In this document: positions 49,330 to 58,875 of the stretch, piece by piece
How positions within the stretch are numbered: the first letter of the stretch is position 1
Layout: each line of letters starts with the position of its first letter
Assembly (NCBI RefSeq): GCF_030272615.1
Contig: NC_081405.1
Span: 21,676,047-21,740,046 of the forward strand
Length of the DNA: 64,000 nucleotides
Direction of reading: 5' to 3'
From: Cryptomeria japonica
Lineage: Eukaryota; Streptophyta; Pinopsida; Cupressales; Cupressaceae
Translations under genes and position numbers: made by a program
The notes under the pieces: generated by a model
Seen by the model: only the letters and a program-made list of their open reading frames with translations
What the model was told of the DNA's origin: nothing
Database searches by the model: none

Positions 49330-52300
49330 CTAGTCCAGCACGTCATCTACCCCTCAATCTTGCTGATCAATATTTCGGGAAGGCAGGAAACATGCTAGAG
49401 GAGGAACATCCAACACAGCAGATGGAGCTATCACAAGATCCAAACAAGGGCTATGTTCATGTTCTGAGCCACGTTGTTCTTGTCTAGGAGCTAGGATAAG
49501 TGCTTTAGAAAATTCATTAGATAGATGGTTATCAACATCAACATATTCACATTCACTATCAGAATGAACAGGAGTAACATTTTCATCATGAATAACATTT
49601 TCATCTATATCATCATCAAGAAAAATAGGATCTTTAACTCACACAAGATCAAGACCATCATGCATCTTATGTTTAGGAGATTTCGGCTCAATCGTCAGCT
49701 GAGGAAAAAATGGAATAATACTGGCTGAAGGTGTTTTTGGGGATTGCAAAGTTTGAAAAGCAGCTGCCTGAGCTCTAAGACGACGCTTTCATCAGCGTTC
49801 ACGTGCAGAATGATTCCATCTAGTCTTAGTAGGAAGTTGAGGAGATTGAGGAGGAGGAATGTTCTCATCCTTAGCACTTGGGTGTTTAGGTTGTGGTCTC
49901 TTAGGTTGAACAATAGGAGAAGAGGAAGGTCTCTTCTCTCCATAAGAGGAAGGAGGAGGAACTGCTCCATATAAGGGAGGAATATTTGGTTTAGGAAGGA
50001 GACCAAGCCCATCATGACGAGGAGGTATAGGTCTACTTTTAGGAAGTTTATTAGATATAGGCATAGTCACATTCATAGGGATGGGTTGGGAATCTTCTTG
50101 AGGAAAGACATTAGTGTTATCTTTCACAGGAAGAACTTCTTTCTCAAGAATAATAGGAATATCAAGTTTGGGTGTTCTAGGTTCACTTAGAGATAGGATC
50201 ATATCTTTTTTCCACTTTGATAAGATTTAAAAAGATGATCACTTCGCGGAGGAAGAGATTGGAATTGTTTAGGCCAAAAGTAATCAATAGGAATGCTAGA
50301 AGTTCTTTCAGCTGGTTTAAAGAGACTATGATTGACAGTAACAACTTCACCATTATGGGGAAATTTCAAACACTTGTGAATAGGAGAAGCAATAGCTTTC
50401 ATGGAAGATAGCCAAGGATAGCCTAGCTTCACATGAAATTGTTCAGATGATGGAATAATAGCAAAGTCCTCATCAAGGGATTTGTTATGGACCTCAATAG
50501 GTAATGTAATAGAACCAATTGTAGGAGAAGAAAATGCATCAAATAGTTTCACAACCACATTTGTTTCGTCATAGATCACTTGATTCAATTACAAAGTAAA
50601 AAGAAATTCTTCAGTAATGACATTAACCATACAAGAAGGTCAATAAGCACTCCACGGCAAGGTGTATTGTTGACTTTTGCAACTACATATAAAGGACCAT
50701 CAGGTGCTGTGATAGTTTCACTGGAATCAAATGTGATGGAAGGTTCTTTAGGGATTTTCTGCTGCTCTACAAAGTTAATCACATTCGGAGTCATAGACAC
50801 AAGATCATCAAGTGAGACAGAGGATGCATTAGTATCAATCACATTAGAGGTATGAGAAGGTAATGGATCAGTAAAAATCTTAAGATTTTGGTTAGGAGGA
50901 GCTACAGATGTGTTGCCTTTATCATTCACACCAGAAATAGAGATAGTGTTATTATCAATCAAATCTTGAATTTTACCCTTTAAAGAAAAACATTTTTCGG
51001 TATCATGCCCAGGATGACGATGAAATTGACAAAAAGATTTGTTATCAAAATAGGGTGAGTTAATCTTTGTAGGATCTATTTGCTTTATAGGAGGAAGAGT
51101 AAGCACATTTTGTTCCAATAACTTATTCATAATACTATGCAATGATTCATTCAAAGGAGTAAACTTTCTTTCTTTCTTGAAAAACTTAGAAATAGGAGGC
51201 ACACCTGATGCTGCATTCACATTGTTGTTGATGATGTTTTCATTGAATTTAATGGACTCTCTATTCGGTTTAAACTTCCCAAATGGTTGTTGACTACTAT
51301 CACCCTTATCACTCGGAACCATAGGATTTGCTTGTTCCATTTGACTCACAGTCAGTTGATAATTGTGAAGAGTTGCGCACAACTGTTGGAAAGAAGTAAA
51401 CTCAGAAAACAGAAGTTTTTCTCTAATATCTTTTTGTAAATTAGAAATAAAGATTCTTTGAATATCATTGTCAGGTACTGGAAAAGAAATTTGAGCATAC
51501 AAATGCTTATATCTACCAATGAAATCAGTCACTTTTTCTTTAACACCTTGTTTACAATGCATTAAATCAATCAAAGTAACTTTAGGACTTATATTGTTTT
51601 GAAATTGTTGAATAAAAGCATTTGCAAGTTGTTCGAAAGAAGTAATAGAATAAGAAGGCAACGAGCAATACCATTGTAGGGCTTTATCTCTTAATGTTCT
51701 AGTAAACAGTTTTGCAAGCAACCTTTGGTCATAAGCAAAATTGGTACATATTGTTTGAAAGGTCTTAACATGTGTTAGAGGATCACCCTTACCATTATAA
51801 AGCTCCAAATGCAGAATTTCAGCATGTTTAGGGGGGATAGCTCGAACAATGTCAAGAGAAAGTGGGCTCGCAACATCAAATGTGGGCACACTAAACTTAG
51901 ATTGATTCATAGAGGCAATTTGTTGCTATAAAGAAGAGACAGTTTGTGCAAGATTGTTAATGGTCGCTTCAGTCGAAGAGTTCATATTAGACGTGTTAGA
52001 TTGTGATGGAGGTATTATGTTATTGAAAGAAGGTATTGATTGAGAGTAAGGTGGTGGGACACTATGATAGTTAGTCATAGGAGATGATTGGAAAGGAGGA
52101 ACACTACAAGGAGGAATGGAATGGTTAAATGAATTGCCCCCTTGTGTCATGTCCATTTGTGGAGATATAATAGGAACACTCATTGAAGGAATGAATGAAG
52201 AAGTTGGATTGAATGAAGGAAGAGGGTTGATTGAAGAAGAGGGATTTCCCCCATGACTAGTGATCATAGGCGGGATGTCTTGTATTGAAGTAGTCATTAT

Positions 52301-52681
52301 GTTTGATGTAAAAATAGGTATACTAGCAATAGGAGTTGTCAAAGGAATAGAATGATTGACTTGAGTAGGAGGTTGTGTATAACCTAAAGTTTCAGCACAA
52401 CTCTTCATAGGCATCACATTCGAATCCACAATGTGTGCAATACCACGCAAAATATCAATTCCATTCTTATCACTTTGAACCATACGCTTTAGACCCTCAA
52501 TTAATGAAAGAGCTTCACTATCAGGGTATTCTTGAGACATCCATTGTCGAAAATCATCAAATTGGTTATCCAATTTCGAAAGTTGTTCTACAGAAACCTC
52601 ATGGAGAGCTTCTTCATCATTAAGAGGATTAGAGGAATTACCCATGTCCTCGTTAAAAAGGCCATTCAAATTAGGTTCCAT
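49330..52681 (-). pseudogene. Gag, protease-like and proline-rich polyprotein of D
   Basis: The ATG is at 52681. A Ser/Pro/Ile-rich N-terminus runs to a TAG at 51928-51926 (SSL-stop-QQIASM), then the same frame gives the Retrotrans_gag domain: YNGKGDPLTHVKTFQ, ALQWYCSLPSYSI, FIGRYKHLYAQIS. A zinc-binding segment CQFHRHPGHDTEKC follows. After a frame change near 50,645 a protease-like part (VVVKLFDAF, IGSITLPIEV, VKLGYPWL) follows at 50588-50199, its expected DSG-like site reading LID and not intact. A second frame change near 50,205 leads to a proline-rich part (50202-49792), two adjacent TGA codons in an Arg-rich stretch, and an acidic tail ending at 49332-49330. Gag would package element RNA; enzymes must come from other elements. 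Confidence 0.85.
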
Positions 52682-52899
52682 CTCCTCAGTAATTAAACCT
52701 TGGAAAGACTTAATTCTAAGGCTTCGTCTAACAGGAATAGTGTAAGTAGGGCTTATTGTTGTAAAACTCGTGCACTAAAGAGAGAGAGAAGATTTTGAAT
52801 TTTAGAGGTAGCAAATTTCAATAAAATCAGCCAATCTCCTAGATTTAAGCTGTTAAATACAATTAGGACAATCTCCCAAAATTTCAGAAAAAATGTCAG

Positions 52900-52929
52900 G
52901 GACCGTGGCGAACGGAGTGCACACGGTCC
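52900..52929 (-). repeat. GTGCAC hairpin motif, leader copy 1 of D
   Basis: A roughly 30-bp motif starting GGAC and ending GGTCC, with palindrome GTGCAC at 52917-52922. Its ends can pair as an 8-bp stem with mismatches. Other copies: 47712-47741, 53523-53552, 54317-54346, and 28071-28098 in the solo LTR. Confidence 0.6.
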
Positions 52930-53522
52930 TTGCAACTTTTTTCGAAATTTTCAGGGATGAAAGTGATGATGATTTTAAAGATAATCTGAAAAAATTGAGT
53001 GATTTTACGATCTGTAGATAGGCCAAATTAAAGTTGCAATCTCAAAATTGAACCCTACCAAGATTGTTGAAAAATGCAGAATTTGAATTTTGAAAAAGAG
53101 AGGGAAACTGAAATTTTGAATTTTATGATTTTAGAGGGGATACTAAAAGCAATGCAAGTTTTGAAATTTAAAAATTGACTCAATTTCATGCAAAATTCAA
53201 TTTTGAAAGTGGAAATCAAGGTTGTTGCAATTAAACACTTAATTTCAAAAGTCACACACTGCAAAAATTTGAATAAAGCACTGAAATTTCGAATGAATGC
53301 CAACACACTTTTCAGATTTAGGACAGTAAGAAACACAATTTTGATATGAATTTTAATTTCAACAATTTTTTGAATGATTAGAAGCCTCAATCCAAGCAAT
53401 CGCTAGACCAACTTTGACTTTAATTTTGAAAGTGTTAAAATTGATAAAATCAGCCAAGATTCTGGATTTTAGCAGAAAAATACAGTAAGATCTAGCTCCC
53501 GAAATTTCGGAAAAAATGTCAG

Positions 53523-53552
53523 GGACGATGGCGCTCGGGGTGCACACGGTCC
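53523..53552 (-). repeat. GTGCAC hairpin motif, leader copy 2 of D
   Basis: Second leader copy, GTGCAC at 53540-53545. It is followed, as in copy 1, by 'gcaactttttt-gaaattttt'. Confidence 0.6.
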
Positions 53553-53933
53553 TCGCAACTTTTTTTGAAATTTTTAGGGATGAGAGATATTGTGATTTTG
53601 TTGCGGAATCCAAAGTTACAACCGATTTGGAAGTGTTTTGATCAGTGGAATTATTAGTCAAAGGTTGAATCAAGAAGGTTTTAAAAATTAGGGTTTTGAC
53701 ATTTAACCACTTAATTTTCAGAATTAAACCACAAATAGATAATTTACAATAGAAGGGTAGATCTGAAACAAGCATTAACAATTAAACATTCCACAAGTTT
53801 AATTACTAAAAAGAAAATTTTAGGGTTTTTATGCAATTAGCCTCTAAAATTTGCAAAAGATCAAACATGAAAATGTAATTAAGGAAACAAAATTTTCAGA
53901 TCTAACCATGAATAATCAGAATGAGGATGTTCA

Positions 53934-53947
53934 CGTCGGGTTCACCA
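53934..53947 (-). promoter_or_regulatory. Primer-binding site of D
   Basis: The plus strand reads CGTCGGGTTCACCA, the form of a tRNA 3' end with CCA, three bases before the LTR start. I do not name the tRNA. Confidence 0.75.
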
Positions 53948-53950
53948 AAA

Positions 53951-55211
53951 TGTAAAGCGGAAAAATCGAACCCTAGTTGTTCTCCCCTCCCCAACTCCAA
54001 GGAGAGAGAAGGGAGATCACTAGGGTTGATGGTTTTCACTTAGGGGAGACTTTACATTCAAAAGAGGGGTTGAAACCCACAAGATCCAATCCCACGCAAT
54101 GCAAGATTGGATTCTAAATGAGTTTCAAGGGTTGTGACATCAAGGATACCCTCTTTTGTAAAGAATATAGATAGAATGATTGACCTAGGAATGTATGTAA
54201 AGTAAGAAAGATTCACTTGTAAACAGAGATAGGGATATGGGATGAAGCTAGGAACATGGAATTAATAGTAAAATGTCGAGATGGTGCTGTTCTGCAAATT
54301 TGAGCAAAATTTGACGGGACGATGGCGCCCGGCGTGCACACGGTCCTCTGAAAAATCCGCAAAACGAAGGTGGATCTGTTCGTCTCTGCACAAGGATTCC
54401 AGATCTTCAATTATAGCTGCGTACCTGCAACCTACACACAGAAAAGAGAGGAAGATTGGGGGGTTAGGGATTAGGGGTTTGCCTTTAGGTCAAACCCCGG
54501 TTTTGGAATTAACCAAGTAATGAGAATGCTGTAAATATAAATGTTTGTAATGTAAACAAGTACCGATACCTTGTTGTAAGAATGTTTGTATTCTTACATG
54601 CGAAGGTGTAATGTATGTAGTATGTTGTATGTTGTATGTGCTCTCCTCTTCAATGGTTGAATCCTTGTCTTGAATGCAACACCTAGCCTTGAATGGAGAC
54701 TTAGAATGCTCAATTGCTTGAAAGAATGCTTGAATGCTTGAATGTTTGAATGTTTGAATATTGCTTCCGCATCTTGCTCTTGCTTATTTCCTTCCTCCCT
54801 TTCTAGGAGAGGAAAAGTAGTTTATATACTTGTCAATTAGGGTTGATAGACTGATTTTTCTGACCTTAGGCCGACCAGGAAACATTATTTCCCGAATTGC
54901 AAACTTAAAGACCCGATGCCCAAAAGAGACCGGGCCCAAAATAGGGCCAGGGACCAGGGCGCTGGGCGCCATAGTCCTGGGGGACCAGGGCGCTGGGTGC
55001 CCTAGTCCTGAAGGACCAGGGCGTTGGGCGCCATGGTCCCACCTCCTGGGACAGCAGGGTGCAAGGAGGGATCAGGCCAGGGTGCAGAAAAATGCAGTTT
55101 TTGGTGTTGTAAACAGGTTTCGGGGTCTCCATTCAGGTTCAACGTTGTGTCGCCATCGTGAAGACCCAAATGCAGTCAAAATTGCAAGTGTCACAATTTT
55201 AGGACACTACA
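53951..55211 (-). repeat. 5' LTR of D
   Basis: It is 1,261 bp, TGTAAAGCGG to GACACTACA on the plus strand. It has three minisatellite units at about 54,950-55,040. TATA box on the minus strand at 54828-54821. Confidence 0.95.
54821..54828 (-). promoter_or_regulatory. TATA box in 5' LTR of D
   Basis: TATATAAA on the minus strand. It is conserved in the 3' LTR (48223-48216) and in the solo LTR (27584-27591). Confidence 0.55.
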
Positions 55212-55216
55212 ATACA

Positions 55217-55445
55217 CAACAAGTATATGAAACTATCAATCTATGTCTAGACATGTATAATCACTATAAGTTATTTAAACTACTAGATCTTAGATCACAC
55301 TGCACCGCACTCGTGTTGCTTGTGCCCTACAAGAGTAAAATAAGATATACATGCAAGTTACTAAATAATCTAATTAATACAAATATAAATGATGAGCATG
55401 TATGTACAATAAAATACAAACGACTAGGTGCAATAATATATGTAC
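55217..55445 (-). other. Intron of C gene 2, upstream of the D insertion
   Basis: It runs from the GT donor at 55445-55444 to the TSD of D and resumes at 47345. AT-rich, no further exon that I can support. Confidence 0.5.
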
Positions 55446-56641
55446 CGTCAAGCTATCGAGGCCAAATGAAATGGCCAACAAGGTGCCCTCCTGAATCTGT
55501 CTCAACTCATCCTCGGTCATCAACTGTTAAATAGACCATGTAAATAAAAATTAGTACTCAATATTATCTAATTTATAAATATTTAATTAAAATATAACAT
55601 GAATTGTGAAAACACAAATCTTACCAATATATCATCAATGTATGATGATGGTGCCTCCTTGCCTCTAGCATGTGAGGACTCCCCAAGGTATCCTCCAGTC
55701 TGTGTAATAACCTTTGGTGCATCATGCATCTCATGCACCTTGTAATCTGCACTGTCCATAGCAGGATCAACGAGCTGTCCAACTGGACCCAAGCATACGT
55801 GCCCACACATGACACAACTATGTGGCACATATATGTGTGGAGTCGAGGATGACGTGTCAGCACCACCCAATGCACTGCTACCATCAAAAGTAGGCTGAGC
55901 CTCTGATGCAGCCTGAGAAACCAAAAGGCTACTCAAAGAGTGAATAGCCGATATGGTCCATGAAGCCACCTCACAAATGATATCAGGATGCTAAACTGTA
56001 GGTGGGGGATCAATAGGAGGAGGGGGGACATATGGGCCCTGGACTACTCTGACTACCCCAGGTCTATTTTGGGGCATACCTAAACCTACACCCTGGAAAG
56101 GTTGGATGTCAAAGTAGTTCGAATGTTTCTGTAAAACAAACTCAGCATACAATTTTTTTATGAAATAGAAGGGGATATCAAGATTGTTGTTGGGTGGTTT
56201 GTCAAAAACCATCCACCAACGATCCCAAAAGTTTTTCACAATCCCATCATTTGTGCACCATTTGATAGAAAGTTTTGTTTTTTTGGGATCTACAGGCTGA
56301 CCAGTATGGGGATTGACAAACAATGAGGCGATTTCGACTTTGGATATCTCAAGATCCTTGATATCCTTATACGACAAGCCATCTGCATATTTTTCCTTCA
56401 TAGAATCTCGCCACGAAAGGGCGACATCGTCCTCCTCAGTCATGGTTTCCATACTTTTTACGATCGACGTGAGAGGATCAAACAATGGGTTTAGACGAGG
56501 GATCCTACGATATACTTCTGCAATCCCCCTCAATTCATTCAAATTTTGTGCAATCAAATCTTGAATTGAGGGAGGGTTTGGCAAATGAGGGTTTGGTTGT
56601 TGCAGTTGTGGTTGGTCAGTGTTTTCATTGTTATCTCCCAT
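55446..56641 (-). pseudogene. C gene 2, first two exons, unknown accessory protein
   Basis: Exon 1 runs from ATG 56641 to 55625 (339 codons) and ends before GTAAG. Exon 2 is 55523-55446 (26 codons, LMTEDELRQIQEG...), after an AG and before GTACA. Exon 1 begins with a Pro/Gln-rich tail, has a conserved-looking middle (SWRDSMKEKYADGL, KWCTNDGIVKNFWDRWWMVFDKP, FYFIKKLYAEFVLQ), a proline run, a stop TAG at 55993-55991, and then in the same frame a CVMCGHVC cysteine cluster and a helical end. With the last three exons the protein would be 438 residues. Large plant DNA transposons often carry a second protein beside the transposase; this could be that partner. I do not recognise the family. Confidence 0.6.
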
Positions 56642-57415
56642 TTTTAACCTAATTGAATGTAAACAATTAAATTTAGTTCACAAATTTAAACAATTAGGTA
56701 TTTGATTTTAAAAAAACCTAGTTTTCATGAAAAAAAACCATATTTTCAATGAAAAATCGAATAAACATTCACAAAAAATACAAAAAATGAATGAAAATGA
56801 TTCAAAACGACAAAATTCTTACCTCTAAATCAATTTTTTAGCAATTTTTTGTCAAAAAACCAGATATCGGATGGAGCGGATATCAGATTTTGACAAATTT
56901 GCACGACCCGTGAGTTAAAAATGACTCACGGGACTGTCGCTGTCTAAATATAAAAGTCTCAGAAAATCGGATATCCGATTTTATCGAATATCCGATTTCA
57001 ACACTTAAATTATTTTTAAATAACATATATAATACAATATTATATAATATATAATATAATATAATACTATGTTATATTATATTATAATATAATATAATAT
57101 TATATTATATTATAATATATAATATAATACAATATTATATAATATATAATATAATTTAATATTATATTATATAATATAATATTATATTATATTATATATA
57201 ATATAATACGTATTATATAATACGTAACATAACATATGTAACATATAATATATATTTTAAATTAAAATTACAAATAAAAATTGGATATCCGATATCCGAT
57301 TTGCATAGGTAATTACTAGGCCAAGGTGTATTGACACCCAGGCCAAGCAAGAAGTCAACATGGATTTTCACGTTTTTAGGTGAGTGAGGAAGGCTATTTT
57401 TTTCACATCGCCACT
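56642..57415. other. Right subterminal region of C
   Basis: The promoter side of gene 2. It contains three clusters of the ATATCCGATTT-type motif (56,870-56,905; 56,966-57,000; 57,283-57,302), like those in the left foldback arms. No ORF. Confidence 0.5.
57012..57260. repeat. AT-only palindromic run (ATAATATAATATT)
   Basis: About 250 bp consists almost only of A and T in TATAATATAATATTATATT repeats. The repeats read nearly the same on both strands and can fold on themselves. Confidence 0.9.
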
Positions 57416-57445
57416 TTTTGGCCCCCCTTTATCCTGCACTAACCC
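57416..57445 (-). repeat. Right terminal inverted repeat of C
   Basis: Read on the minus strand from 57445: GGGTTAGTGCAGGAT, then AAAGGGGGGCCAAAA. It pairs with 35479-35508. Confidence 0.8.
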
Positions 57446-57449
57446 ATCT
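57446..57449. repeat. Target-site duplication of transposon C, right copy
   Basis: ATCT, matching 35475-35478. Confidence 0.88.
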
Positions 57450-57754
57450 CCTTCATTTAGTGTTTCCAAATGATCCCAAATAGCTTTAGCAGTAGACCTA
57501 TCTGATAATCCCATGATTTATTGATCTGATAATGTGCTCAAAAGTGCTTCTCTTTCTTTGCAATCATTCTCCTCATCTTTAGCTAAGGTAGTTGGAGCAG
57601 TCTGACTAGCTACAATAGTAGTATAACCATTCTTTGTAACTTCCCAGATGTCTTTACCAATGCAATTCAGATGTGTCTCCATCCTAATCTTCCATATCCC
57701 ATAGTTGGTTCCATCAAGTTTAGGACTAACTTTCCTAAAATAATTAGTAGACAT
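57450..57754 (-). pseudogene. Gag N-terminus of copia B
   Basis: MSTNYFRKVSPKLDG from 57754, then NYGIWKIRMETHLN, the typical start of copia gag. A TAA at 57520-57518 interrupts it. The same frame continues (IMGLSDRSTAKAIW, HLETLNEGD) to the edge of C. After removing C it joins 35474 in frame. About 40% of gag is on the other side. Confidence 0.88.
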
Positions 57755-57796
57755 TGGATCTCCTCAAGTTGTTAAACTTCTGCAAAAGAGGACTAA

Positions 57797-57808
57797 GCTC
57801 TGATACCA
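57797..57808 (-). promoter_or_regulatory. Primer-binding site (initiator tRNA-Met), copia B
   Basis: The plus strand GCTCTGATACCA is the complement of TGGTATCAGAGC, two bases from the LTR. Confidence 0.9.
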
Positions 57809-57810
57809 AT

Positions 57811-58870
57811 TATTAGGTCCCGAAGACAACTGAGAGGGGGGGTGAATCAGTTGTCTAATAAATTCAAACCAAAAACCATTTAACCAACTTAATGCTTAAT
57901 ATCGGTAAACCAGTTAAGTATGCCGATAGACAGTGTTAACAATAAATTGCTATACCGGTAAAGATTAATGCACGAAACATAAACATAAAGTCATCCACAA
58001 CACATAACACCAATATTTGTACGTGGAAACCCTGTAAGGGGAAAAACCATGGTGGGAAACCTTACCCACAATCAAATGATACTACTGCAGATAGTAAGTG
58101 TACATAAATGGGGTCTGCACATGCAGAAAGGCCAACAGCCTAGAGCTCACTACTTAATCACAAAATGGGAGTCACACTGACTATAGTTGGATGGTTAAAT
58201 CAAATAATAATGTATTGTACAAAATAACATCTTCATATACTGGATTCAGTACTGGTGTAATGCTGATATGCTTCTACAAAAACCTAGGTTCACCTTCCAA
58301 TGATGTCTTCGTGTATACCTCTGCTTAATCTCGCATATACTTTCTCACAATTCTTCTTCGCATTCCACATTCGATCTTACAAATAAGATCTTACATTTAT
58401 ACCATACCCTAAGACCAATTTTAGTAGGTCGGCTCTACAAGATATTACAATAAGAACATTTTACAAATAATATAATATCTGATGCAATAACCGATTGAAC
58501 ATGTCGGCTTAATGCATTTACAATGATAATAAATCATCTCTATAGCATGCCATGCTGATCTGAAAAAGATAAGCCTGCCGGTGTAACCCTAGATAACTCT
58601 GGACCTATTTACCAGTAAAAGAAAATATGCAAATATGAATATACCAATGATTAATTCTTCAAAACAAAGTGTCCACATGATGTCTTCGACATTATCGAGT
58701 GTCTTCCATATCATTCCAAGTGTCGGTGAACATTATATCCTACTAGTGAACCATATACTAGTAACTGTGCAATAGTTACTTGCTTACCGGTGAATGTTGT
58801 TGGATCTCCAAAGTGCTAGTGTTTCAGTAGGTGTTGACATCAATGACAAAACCATACCAAAATACCAACA
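57811..58870 (-). repeat. 5' LTR of copia B
   Basis: It is 1,060 bp and collinear with 30217-31277. Its plus-strand left end reads TATTAGG where the other LTR has TGTTAGG, a G-to-A change at the terminal dinucleotide. A minus-strand TATAAAT is at 58401-58395. Confidence 0.93.
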
Positions 58871-58875
58871 AAACA

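Larger units (their letters stand above)
52682..53933 (-). other. 5' leader of D
   Basis: There is a 1.25-kb leader between the PBS and the gag ATG without a significant ORF. A segment with 'aatttcagaaaaaatgtcaggga' followed by a GTGCAC-containing motif occurs twice (about 52,880-52,960 and 53,500-53,580), so the leader has an internal duplication about 620 bp apart. Confidence 0.7.
47346..55211 (-). mobile_element. Gag-only gypsy-type LTR element D with perfect TSD
   Basis: LTRs are at 47346-48575 and 53951-55211. The PBS (complement of CGTCGGGTTCACCA, 53934-53947) and polypurine tract (complement of TTTAGCCCCCACTTT, 48576-48590) are in place. The TSD ATACA is perfect (47341-47345 and 55212-55216). 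The 5.4-kb interior codes for gag, a protease-like region and a proline-rich tail, but no reverse transcriptase, RNase H or integrase. This is the TR-GAG type of non-autonomous element. The LTRs look highly similar and gag is nearly open, so D is the youngest insertion here. Confidence 0.93.
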
